From Ulva prolifera (taxonomy: Eukaryota; Chlorophyta; Ulvophyceae; Ulvales; Ulvaceae), in assembly GCA_023078555.1 (NCBI GenBank), contig CM041201.1:3727713-3791712 (forward strand): 64,000 bases of DNA. The letters are read 5' to 3'. The number at the start of each line of letters is the position of its first letter. The first letter of the stretch is position 1. Positions 47,001 through 57,464 of this stretch are shown here, one piece after another. Both the position numbers and the translations under genes were made by a program. The notes beneath the pieces are model-generated. The model ran no database searches. It had not been told where the DNA came from and saw only the letters and a list, made by a program, of their open reading frames with translations.

Positions 47001-49338
47001 ACCTGGTTTGCACATCTTTGATTTTCGCAGATAAGCGGCCACAGTCTGAGACTGCTGAGATTCCCAGCCAAAGGCACGCCGGATATCCGGACTTCACCAT
47101 TGTTTGGCCCATATGCCTTTGTAAACGGTGAACACACAACTTGTGTGACGTTCATGCCAGGTAGCAATGTAGTGGCTGACAGGAGTGGACAAATCCGATG
47201 ACTTGCTGATGCTCAAATGTACATCAATCCCTACAGACTCGAATGAGCCTCAGGCGCCTGCACTGCAGTCTGATCCGCCCGACTCTGTGCCCACACACGC
47301 AGCTTCGTATTCGGAGCCCGTCAGCTTCCCGTCCGCTGTCAGTGTCAACGGTTACTATCCGCATGAGTCACCCGGTGCTGTTACAGCCCATGTTCTCTGT
47401 CGCCTCTGTGTGACGCTGGGCCTAGCATTATGCAAGGACACTGCCATTTACGGCCACCAGCTCCAGCGCCCACAGCTTGACGCATCATGCCTGCTGCAGG
47501 CGTCAGGCACACCTGCAAAAGGCGCAATGGACCCGGAAAGCCCGTTCCCTCGCGCCCCCGCCGCAAGCGCCCCTGCCTCCTGCCACTGCAGCCCCCTCCA
47601 GAGCGTGTTTGAGTCCCCTGCTCACCAGCATCGTGGCCCCTCTCAGTCGGGTGCTTGTCCATCACACAGCGCCGATGTGCGTGGTGCTCACGGTGACACT
47701 GCTGGGACGCCCGAGCGCTTCCATGCGGCCCGCAGCAGTGGATCTGTTGCACAGGTGGACACGCCAATGCCTGCAAGCCCGGGCAGAGGGGGCGCGGCCC
47801 CTCCCTTTCGCAGCCCAGACTCCCCCACCGTTCGCTTCCATGCGCCCTCAGCTGCCACCGCAACTCAAAGCAGTGGCCGCTCTGCCGGTCTTGAGACGCT
47901 GCTGGATGCTGCTGCTGCTGCTATAGGGCTGCATGACAGCAACACGGGCTCAGCTCACGGCGGTGAAGGCTTTGACCTGGGTCCTCCTGTTGCAGCTGCA
48001 TCAGAGCCCGGTGCTGAGCCTGCCGGGACACACATGCCAGGGCTGGCGGGTACGCGTCTAAGCAGCCGGTACCCAGGGATGAACCCCCTAGCATCGGCAG
48101 ACAGTGGCCCGCGGTGGCCATCCAGGCGCCCGCCCTGCCCGCCAGCAGTGTTCAGTGCGCAGCACCTGCAGCCAAGGTTGCCTGCTGGTGGTGGTACTAG
48201 CGCCTCTGGGGTGGGGGGGCCTGTATCCACAGGGTCAGCTTCGGCGGCAGCGGAAATAGCTGAGGAGGTGTGGGACACATTCATCACCGATGTGGCGGGC
48301 TCGCCAGGTGGTGTCTCTGGTGGGCACGCGGGCGTGGATAGCTGGGCGTGTTTCGCAGCCAACACAGCCAGCGCTATGCCGTGTGGTCCGCCGCTGCACT
48401 GTGGCAATGAGTTGGCAGGAGTGCTGGACGGCGCGGAAGACCTGCTTGCGATGTTGCTCGCGGGCGACGCGGGTGATGGTGGCGCAGAGGTGGCTGCAGA
48501 ACAGCAACAGCGTGCCGGGCCTGTGGCTGCAGAGGCGGGCTCATCTCGGCCGGCAGGTGTGCTGCTGCCGTTGCCCGAAGACAGTGGGTCGGCACCGCCG
48601 CTGTCCCCGGTGCGGGAGAAGCGGCGGCGGTCCCCAGACCATGAGGAGGTCGCCACCGCGGTGCCGGTATACGTGGACGGGGGGGATATCAGTGTGTGTG
48701 GGTCAGGGGCCGCAGCGGCATCCCGCTGGGGCAGCGACGGGCTCGACCAGTCTATCGGCGCGTGTCTTCGTGCGATCTCGCTGCCTTCCGTGTCCTCCAC
48801 AGCTGTGTCTGACCTGCCGACGCCCGCTGCGCTGGGCTCTGCCGGGGCTCGAGCGGGGCCGTTCGCAAACGTGTTTGGTGAACTGGAGGTGGAGGAGAGC
48901 AGCGTCTGGGGTGAGGCGTGCAGTGCCGATGTCGAGGAGGTGTCTGTGCGGGGCCACGAGCCGACGCTGGCCCATGGCCTCGGGTCATGGTGTCTGGGCT
49001 GCAGTGACGCGGGCGGGCAGGGTGTGCGTGTTGTGCGCCACGGTGCGGCGGATAGGGGCTGGGCACAGCCGGGTGGATCCACTGCGCAGATGGCAGATGT
49101 GGGGGTCACGGACCATGGAGGTGAGGCCAGCCCCTTTGGATCTGTTCTGCAGGAGGATGGCGCCGAGGCAGTGCATGGTGGTCCAGGTCGCGGAGGAGGG
49201 GCCGGGGCCATTCCGAAGCTGGGCTCCATGGGAGGGGTGGACGAAAACGGTGTGGGTTCCAGGGGACAGATAGGCTGGATGGATAACGCTGAGCTGGTCC
49301 GTGAGATGCTCGAGCAGGGGTTGAGCCTGTCTGGGTGA
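44076..49338 (+). CDS. Coiled-coil protein with long disordered C-terminal tail
   Basis: Eight exons join in frame to about 1248 residues: 44076-44414, 44601-44755, 45322-45529, 45656-46015, 46110-46343, 46714-46932, 47031-47160 and 47237-49338. The first 500 residues or so are mostly heptad-rich coiled coil (VESLKGVEKALQSSSSVIE; NEEQIQARLHAIRTRKRELK; LDESTFRLQASEAHIVKLEQ). The last exon encodes about 700 residues of Ala, Gly, Pro and Ser-rich, probably disordered sequence with a basic patch (SPVREKRRRSPDHEE). It ends in a short helix (WMDNAELVREMLEQGLSLSG). I do not recognise the family. Its divergent MNS1-like neighbour suggests, weakly, a flagellar role. Joins are good up to exon 6. Linking the long last exon through 47031-47160 is plausible but less sure, and it could be a separate gene. 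Confidence 0.55.
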
Positions 49339-50118
49339 TCTCGCAATTGCAGTGGGGTTGCAAGTTCTCTTCAGTTTCAAGAGCACGGTCATGGGCTCTA
49401 TTTAGGAAGAGGAATGTTCAAATTTTGCATGCACGGTTGCCGGTGGGGGTGAGCATGTGGACTGCAGGTAGACTGTAGTTGCATCGCCAAAATTCTGTAA
49501 CTTCAACGTGGCTGTGTGTGGCATGCCAGTCGAACCGAGAGTTTTTGCATGTTCGGTAGTGCAGACATGCCTTATTCGTGGCTGACAGGATGGCGCAGTC
49601 CCTGAGCGAGAACCAGGTCAGCTGGTGTGTCTTGATTGTCTGCACTTTCTGGACGAGACGGAGTACAGATTTTCACCAAAAGCAATGACGTATATCCGAA
49701 AGGCAGCTCACGCTCAGTGATGTGCTCAGCATGTTGCACGAGAGGTCGCAACATGCAGCTGCCAATTTATCTGAGCTCAATCGGCAAAAATGACCGTGGC
49801 AGATCATCTGACGAGATACTGGAGAATTTCAAGGCTGTGCAGGGGCATGCGCATGGCTGCTTCAGGTCTCTGACAGCGTCTAGATGCATGGCATTCAGGG
49901 CATCGCTTGCAGCTGATTCAACGGCCACAAGGTCTGCTACGACGCTCTGCATTGACGTGCTTTACATGACACATGACATGCTGGTTGCAAGCTCCAGCAA
50001 ATATTCATAATGGCACACGCGATGTGCACACACATCTCTGCACCTGATTCAGGTACTGCGTGTGCGAAATGCCCCATCCCCTGACACGTTTGGGGACGGG
50101 ACACACTATTGCAGGTTG
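49339..50118. other. Convergent intergenic region
   Basis: About 780 bp between the stop codons of two convergent genes. No supported gene; nothing distinctive was seen. Confidence 0.5.
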
Positions 50119-52596
50119 CTACCTGTCTGACGCAGCTCCGTGCAAGCCCAGCGCAATCAGGCGGAGCACTTCATGCTGACTCTCTACTTGCGGAGCAACC
50201 TGCTGTTGCTCAACCACTTGCTGCTGCCCAAGCTGCTGCAAGAGCCGCAGACAGTCCTGCTGCAGCTCCTGCTGCTCCCGATGCTGCGCCTCGGCACGGT
50301 CCTCCTGCAACTGCGACTGCTGCTGCAGCCACACAGACAGCAGCGGCTGCAGGGCCTGCTGCGCTGCCAGCTCTACGTCTGCCTGCTGAGCCAGCACCGC
50401 CTGTTGAGCAGGCGCCGACGGCTGGGCGGCCAGAGATTCCGGCCAACGCAAGCCTGGGTCAGTCCTGCCGCGCTTCTGGGGCGGCACTAGGCCTCGATTC
50501 GAGTCCCTCCGGTCACGCCCCTGTATACACAGTTCTGCCCCATGAACTGCTTGATGGCCCCGGCTGCCATCTGAAACTAGGTCCATCTCATGATATGTGT
50601 TTGAATGGGGCCCGTTGTCGTCGCACTGAGATTTGAAAGTACAGTCCTCCTGAACGTGCTGCCTCGGCGGTGCAGCCGCAGCGGGTGGCTCGCTGTCATG
50701 CGGCACCGCCTTGTGCGTGTGCTGCGTGCTGTTCATCCTGCTGACGGCCTCGAGTGCATCCACGCTGCACGCCACGCCCGCAGTCGATGCCTCGCGCACG
50801 CTCTCCTGTACCGTCTCATCGTTCGCTTGCTTCTGGAGGCTCATGACCTCCCAGCACGCCGCCATGACGGCACTCCGGACCTGCTGTATCTGCGCCGGCT
50901 GCACGTGCGAAGGCGAGCGCTGGATCTGCCAGAACGCAAGCTTCGCCAGCATCTCGACCTCCTCCTGGGCTTGCACGGCGGCCTCAGAGGCCACGCCGCT
51001 GTCCGCTGGGGCTTCTGGAAGGGCGCTGGTGGATGGTTCCTCTCTCCGCGGCAGCAAACCGAATTCATGCGCGACCGCGATCGCTGCGGCAACTGGAGGG
51101 GTCGGGGCCAAGTCCAGGGCGGCAATGGCGGGGGTACCAGCGGCAGCGGGCAGAATCGCGGCAGCTGAATCAATGGACGGGGCAGACACCTTGGCGGCGG
51201 TCGCTGCGGCCGATGGGATAGCTGGAGCAGTCGGGACAGCTTGCCCGAAACACCCGAGAGGGCTGGAAGACGCGACCGCAACGGCGCCACTGCTGATGGC
51301 CGCGGCAGCCTGGAGGCATGGAGCTTCATGATGTGTTTCAGCAGCGCTGGAGGGGACCCCGGTGGCGGGGGGGTCATCTATTGCAGCCGAGGTCGGCTCT
51401 GGCTGCGGTTCCATCCACTTGACGTCGACATATTGCTGGCGCAGGTAGCGGATGCGGGCGGAGGTGACATTGAAGTCCTTCGCATACGGGGAGTTTGCGA
51501 CTCTGTGCTGGATTTCTAGCGCACTACTGCCTTCAGGGATGTTGAGCCACTTCATGATGCTCGTCCTCACTTCTGCACACAGCCTGGTCGACGTTTGTGC
51601 GCCATAGCCACAAGGCCCAGGGGGAATGTGTGACGGCCTCATCTCTCAAAGCAGCATACATGCCCGGGGTACGCATCAACCCCTAACCCCTGACCCCTAA
51701 CCCCTTATTACCGAGCACGGGGCATACACAACAAGGCTGCATCAAGATCGGCGTCACCATCAGCAGGCATAATAACCACCACGTGTGTGACAGGGGACAG
51801 CCAGGGCATGGCCTTGGACGGCACTCGTGAGGAACCTGGCTGGCACACCCTGCACGATGAGGCTCGGCTTCTTCTGCTGCTTCAGCTGCTCGATGATGAG
51901 ATCCGTTGCGCGCTCGGACCACTGGCGCAGGAAGATCTGGGCGTCAACGTCAGTGTGGGCGGGGCTGCCGGCTGGGGTGCAGTGTCTCATCGAAGCACAG
52001 GTCTGAGGCGTGTCGCCCTGACTGCAGGGGAACTTGATGATCACGACTCCAGGGCACTTGGCATAGGCCTTCGCGAAGAAGTAGTAAGCGCAGTTCTTCT
52101 TGCAGCTGGTGCCTGTCTGGTGTTTGCCGTAGCGAGCCTTGACTCCTTCCTTGCATGGCAGGGGCGGAGCTGTTGCGGGCTCAGCCTGGCGCCTCTTCTC
52201 CACTGCACTGTGCGGTGCTGCAAAGACACAGACGCCGCGAACGCTCATCGGGACGCCCTCGGTTGGAGGCATGACGTTGCTGATGTCTACTCTGCACCTC
52301 CCTCGTTGGGACTCGCCTGCCCGGAAGTCATTGAGGCGGTTGTGCATGAAGGCAGCAGCAAGGCCCATCTGGGTGCCTGTGCCTACCAGAGTCCAGTCGA
52401 GGTCCTCCACTGTGAATGTTCCTGGGGCAGGAAGCTGGGTGCACAGGCTGCGGATGAACAGCGGCAGCTTGCCCTTGAAGACGGTGTCATCGATGTGGAC
52501 TGGCACAGCAGTCGTGGCAGTGTCATGTGAGTTGGACGCGCGGAACCTCTGCTTGATGTCAACGGTGCCCGGTGACTTCATTGGTATGATGTTCAA
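50119..52596 (-). CDS. Unrecognised protein: Cys/His-rich N-terminus, Ala/Gln-rich C-terminus
   Basis: Two exons, 51849-52596 and 50119-51572, join in frame (phase 1, donor GTGTGC, acceptor GTGTGCAG) to 733 residues. Residues 150-230 or so contain a Cys/His cluster (SCKKNCAYYFFAKAYAKCPG, then CASMRHC, then PAHTD). This resembles the zinc-binding DNA-recognition regions of FAR1/CARF-type and transposase-derived proteins, though that is an inference from spacing only. The exon join falls in a helical region (QLKQQKKPSLIVQ then EVRTSIMKWLNIPEG). The C-terminal half is rich in Ala and Gln (QQSQLQEDRAEAQHREQQEL), perhaps a disordered transcriptional domain. It could be a domesticated or decayed transposon protein. 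The intron holds a telomere-like array. Confidence 0.45.
51678..51705. repeat. Telomere-like heptamer array (AACCCCT)x4
   Basis: Four heptamers in tandem, AACCCCT, AACCCCT, GACCCCT, AACCCCT, equal to TTAGGGG-like repeats on the other strand. The array sits in the proposed intron of the Cys/His-rich gene. Confidence 0.8.
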
Positions 52597-53584
52597 CTAC
52601 GTGGCTACTTCACAACATCCTGCACCCGCACTTGAGGTCACTGCATGCCAGAGGGTCGCGAGGTGCAACAGAGCATGCGACATGCGCTGGTGACTGCAGA
52701 TTTGAGTCCGCATGGCCGCCCCTTGCTCGCAATTGACAAGTAGACAGTGAAATAGTGCAAGTGGAACTGTCGGGAGTTCGAGTAAGATGTTTCTAATAGG
52801 AGGTGAACGGCGGACGAGGCCACGAGACAAAGCTGCATGGGCGCAGAGTAGAGCCGGCATGTATACCTGGCTTCAGGCACGAACTGAAGATCTGTCAACG
52901 AGAGTCTCCAACTGCACGGTGCCGCTGCTGCTGGAACCACAGCGGCATGGCCGTGGCGATCGTGGTTCCACTGCTGCCGAGACCAGGCCAACCCCCTCAA
53001 AAGCCGCGTAAGCTGCCCACTGACAGACAAATTGCCAGTCTGAACTACGCCAGGATCTCCAACAATCTGTGCGCTGAGGCATCAACTTGCTTGCACGCCA
53101 GCACGTGAAGCCCGGGGGTCACATCGGTAGCTGCCATCAGCCGAGGACAATGCTGAAAGAAACGACACTGCATGCAGCGTTTGCCGTCGCAGTAAAACAA
53201 GCAGTGCAACGCAGAGATACTGCCGCAGCCGGCCTGTGCGGCAACCTCGTGGTGGACGCAGGTGTAGCTTCAATTGCCGATCTTCTCAGATAGCGCGCCC
53301 CATACTTACAATCGAATAATATAGACGAGTCGAACATGCTGCTTCATGATCATGCATGAGAAGGCATGATCACCCCGCACAAGTATGTCGTATTACCGAT
53401 GTATTATCATCCGTGTGAATTCCACACAGGTACAAAGCTACGAATTTCGACAAGGAACAATCGCAGCACAGCAGGGCCGGCCAAGCAAGAGGCTCCATGC
53501 ATTGCCATATGGCAAGGCGAATGCTACGTAGACGGTACCAGTATCTCGAGATAGTGTGCCAACGTAATCCTCCGTTTGGCCCCA

Positions 53585-53648
53585 GAACATCCCCGAGATA
53601 GACCGGACGCGCCCCTCAAGCCGCATGCGGCCTGCGTCGGGGATGTTC
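53585..53648. repeat. 12-bp inverted repeat
   Basis: GAACATCCCCGA (53585-53596) and its exact reverse complement (53637-53648), with a CCGCATGCGG palindrome inside the loop. It could form a cruciform or RNA hairpin; no gene is associated. Confidence 0.6.
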
Positions 53649-54181
53649 CGGAATCGACTTGGCTAACGCACAGATTCAGACGCTTGAAGTGCACCCGCCA
53701 TCACACACGCAAGCACTGCGGCTGGATTTTGCTGCCTTGTTGGCGGGCAGGGGTTCGATCGCGAGCCCGTCTGTGTGGCGCAGCTGCTGTAGTTGATGCA
53801 CCCTGTGGCCACATGTGGTGTCAACACGTTGAGTGAGCGGTTGCCCGTGTGACGTGAGGCCGGAATGGTCAGGGTGGCTTAAGTTTAGAATTGTTCGATC
53901 TGTACGCCTGAGCTCAGCTGAGGGCATTGCTGTAATCATTTGTCACATATGATACGTGACGGGGCTGCATGCGGCGTGTTGCATATCTTGCGCAATGCAT
54001 ATGCGTGCGGCACTACTATAGCGTACATGCCTCACCGGCTGTCCTTGCAACTGTAGTACAGTCAATGTACGCTTGAAGCAACGCCACGCACGAACTCGAG
54101 GCAGCGCCGATTGCGATGCATGGTGATCACCATGACACTGCTCCGGCCCCCGGACTGCGAATTCGAAGACCATGGCCAGAG

Positions 54182-54301
54182 GCTGTGCAGCAGTGTTGGG
54201 TCATCGGTCCCGATCACATAGAACAATTCCGAATATTCAGGTCTATTTTTTGGGCGGCAGCCCTAAAAATGCTGCAAAGCGACCCAACACTGCTGTGCAG
54301 C
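54182..54301. mobile_element. MITE-like element with perfect 21-bp terminal inverted repeats
   Basis: Left arm GCTGTGCAGCAGTGTTGGGTC minus its last base at 54182-54201 continues one base to 54202; the right arm at 54281-54301 is its exact reverse complement. Total length is 120 bp, with a 78-bp AT-richer centre and no coding capacity. The structure fits a miniature inverted-repeat transposable element. A pre-microRNA-like hairpin is the alternative. No clear target-site duplication was seen in the immediate flanks. Confidence 0.5.
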
Positions 54302-55496
54302 TGCAGACATGCACAAGCTGGCGTACATGCAGCGTAGATGGACTTCGTGTCGCAGGCCTTGTGTCTGGAATAATCTAAATAACATAACATTATTGCGCGC
54401 ACTTTATTTTTTGGGCTTGACGCGACGTCGATGTCGTATACGCAGCGTGCGCGCCGCGAGCGTCTTGATCATGCCGCTGTCGGCTCAACATTAATGCTAC
54501 GGTGTACAGATGATATCATCAGCCACGACCAGATGCATCGACGCAGAGATATGGATCGCGATCTTGCGTGACAAGGAATAGCATCCGCGAGGCAGGTGTT
54601 ATATATAGAAGAGCAAACGGAGCCGGGTCAGACAATCACAGCTGTAGAATGGTTGTTGTGTCAGCGATCACGCACACAGCCGCACTGCAGCAGCAGTTCA
54701 GTCGGAGACGCAGGTAGCACCGAGTTCGCTCACATGTGTTTCTCGAGATATCGAACGGGGCAGATGAGCACACAAAATCGCACACCACGTGTGTTACAGA
54801 AGAGTAAACGGGTGCATATGCATTGACACGCCCATGGCTTCATTGCAGTGGCGGCATCCACCCATCGCGTGTGACGCAATGCACTGGGGGACAATCCGTG
54901 CAAGGTCGCTGGAGTGGATATTGTAGCCCATCGAATCAGATGAGGCTACATGTCTGCAGAGACGCGTCGCATGACAGCAGCTGCCGGTGGCTACAGGCAC
55001 CGCATTACACATGCATGTGTACGCATGCATGTGCTCGCGCCATCGGTCGCCGTTCACAGCACGGCACACCCCGCGAGGCGGCTTGCTACGCCCGCAGCCG
55101 CGTCGCCCCGCCTCTGGCGCCGAGCGCACGGCGCCCCACAGCATCTGCATGCACTGGCTCGGGAGTGCTGAGTGATAGGGACGTGGGCGTTTTCTGTGCC
55201 GCTCGAGCCGATCAGGTGCGCCCATCGGGCCCGCGCATGCGCGTTGTGGCGTGTGTGTGGAAGGGTCAGTTCGGGTGTGGCGCCCGGAGACTGCAGGGTC
55301 GCAGATGTTGTGTGCTGACGGCAGCCGGGCGGTGGTGTGTCTTAGTGTCTCGCCCAGGCCACGCCAGGCCACGCCACGTGCGGCCTTGAGGTGTGTTAGG
55401 ACGATGCCGCCGTGTGGGGCAGGTATACACATTGCGTATTAGCGGGTTCATGCGCGGAATACATCCAGCCCCTGGCCTTCACCACCGGCCTCGCCG

Positions 55497-56993
55497 CTAG
55501 CAGCGCTGCTCCGTGATCCATACCCGGCACTTCCTACACGCCTTGAGCTGGGTAGAGTCTGTGAAGGGCGTATGTGCTGGACTATGGAGCTCGGCAGCTG
55601 CAATGGAGGTGATGTGCAGAGCGGCGTCACGGGCAGCCTGAGAGAGTGCGGAAAACTTGGACAAGCCAGGGGCAGCCGGGAGGCTGTCGTGGCCGTCCTT
55701 GACGATAGCATGAACCTGGCCGGTGCCATGCATGCTGGCACAAAAGCCGCCCCGGGAGTCGCTGGAGCAGTTGCGCCAGTTCAGAGTGCCGGTGAGCTGA
55801 CATCATGCTGCATCAGCCGGTGTACTGGTACTTCAGCATGGCGCCCAGCTCTGAGAGCATTCACCTGCGGTACTGCCAGTCGAGTTATGCCTGCCAGTGC
55901 TACATGCGTGGGCGTGGGCGTTACAAGGACAAAGTCCGGAGAGGCCGATAGCACCGCCTGGGAAACGCACAAGCACAGCAACGCTACCATACTCCAAAAC
56001 CGGCAACGGCTCCCGAGCACAGCAGGACAGCCACACACTCCATCTGCGCCCTGCGCGGTGCGACCTGCCCCTCCGGCTTTTTCCTTGCAGCACACTCCAC
56101 ACCCGGACTGCCACAGGGCCGCCAAGCACACCCCACTCCTCAGCCCCTCAACATGGTGCGTGTGTAGAGCCACAGAACTGGTAAGGTGGACTTTCGGAGA
56201 TGCCACGCACCACTGACTGGTGCTGCTGACCAAGCTGGTGTCCACCTTGCTGAGCAGCGCCCAACGCACCTGGAAGCGTGGGTGTGGCTGCGTTGCAAAC
56301 AGCTTCTGCTCGGTACCGCGTCTCGGGATTCCATCTGCCTGCGAGAGCAACACCCCCTTCGGCTGGATAGGCGCTGCTTCCGCGCCAGCCTGCACCTGGC
56401 CTTGCCGCTGAGAGCAGATGATGCAATGCAACGCGAAATGAGGTGCAAGATCTGCAGGAGTACTGCATGTTGAGGCTGCGCAGCACTGCTCAGGCCATAT
56501 CCATGCATATGGCCACATGATATGCCATGTAAAGTGAAGTCAAGTACATCTGGATTCACTGAGCCGTATCCTGCAGAGGACATTGATGTGATATGGCATC
56601 AAAGTGTGTATGAATCCCGAGTGCTCTTACCTTGTGGCCCTTCGCGCTCCACATCAGCTTTACGCGTGTGCGGTGGTGATCTCATGTGACTGTATCTCGG
56701 GACAGGGGCATCAGCTGCACTGGTGCCCTGTAAGCACCAACATGGCTGTGGCCGCATTCGAGTCCCTGCACTCTGGCTGCGCTGTCCCACACACTGCAGC
56801 AGACGTGAGTGCGCGGGACCTCCCGCTGCGTAGACCCGGCCCGGATTGGCTCCTGTAGCAGAAACATGCAGCTGCCAGGACAAGGATGCAGCCCTAACTG
56901 CGGGACCATGATGGAGGACATGAGCAACCCACCCGTGATGTACTCTGCATGTAGGCAGGCTGGTGTCACGTACAAAGCGCAGCAGCTGCACAC
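55497..56993 (-). CDS. Unrecognised multi-exon gene, 3' part only
   Basis: Two exons join in frame with matching phase: 56211-56389 (acceptor GTGCAG, donor GTGCGT) and 55497-55761 (acceptor CTCCAG, stop at 55497). The joined sequence contains FQVRWALLSKVDTSLVSSTS and ends with a Cys-containing tail, KACRKCRVWITEQRC. A further open segment upstream (about 56682-56993, with MVPQLGLHPCPGSCMFLLQE) may be another exon, but its join could not be fixed, and the start was not found. No family is recognised. The reading frame could be wrong, since two other frames are also open through part of the region. Confidence 0.3.
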
Positions 56994-57464
56994 ACATATT
57001 CTAGGATTCTAGAATAATAATTGAACGTGTACCACATGGACTACACCATGCTAAACATGGCACATATGCGCAAGCAGCTGGCTCAATGATTGCTGTGGAT
57101 GGCAGGCATATAGAAGACGAGAACTTGGTCGTGGGTGATGTACAACAGCCACTCCATCCGCATTCAAACTGTGAACAGTACCAGGGCACTGTGCCAGGTT
57201 GTGTACTCTCAAGGGAAATTTCCCAGTTAACTGTCAATAATCACTACGGTACCACATCTACTACAACCTCCAACGCCAAGGCTGTTACGAGACTCTGCTG
57301 CCACAGAATCCTCTGGAGGGTGTAGAGAGAAAGCGTCAGGCGTGACAATTACCGGGACCACTCAAGGGATCCACCCCACATCTTGCAAGCTTTGTGGCCT
57401 GGCAACACCATTGGCACGCGTTTCGGCCCGGTACTTTTTGCCACGACCATCCTGAACAGCTATT

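Larger units (their letters stand above)
52597..55496. other. Gene-poor stretch with inverted repeats
   Basis: About 2.9 kb without a supported gene. It contains a hairpin at 53585-53648 and a 120-bp element with 21-bp terminal inverted repeats at 54182-54301. A GC-rich patch at about 55060-55390 is open on both strands (minus-strand frame 54794-55432, 212 codons). It has no recognisable domain and its translation is Arg/His/Cys-rich, which is typical of chance frames. Confidence 0.5.

Noticed and set aside
47955..49346. 463-codon antisense open frame opposite the disordered tail exon
   Set aside because: It is a by-product of GC-rich codons on the plus strand; the translation is a Pro/Ser/Arg/Thr-rich string with no domain, and the plus-strand frame is longer and splice-linked.
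53745..53770. GGTTCGATC, similar to a tRNA T-loop
   Set aside because: Flanking sequence does not form acceptor, D or anticodon stems, so it is not a tRNA.
54794..55432. 212-codon minus-strand frame in a GC-rich patch
   Set aside because: The plus strand is equally open there, the translation is rich in His, Arg and Cys, and no domain or start context supports it.
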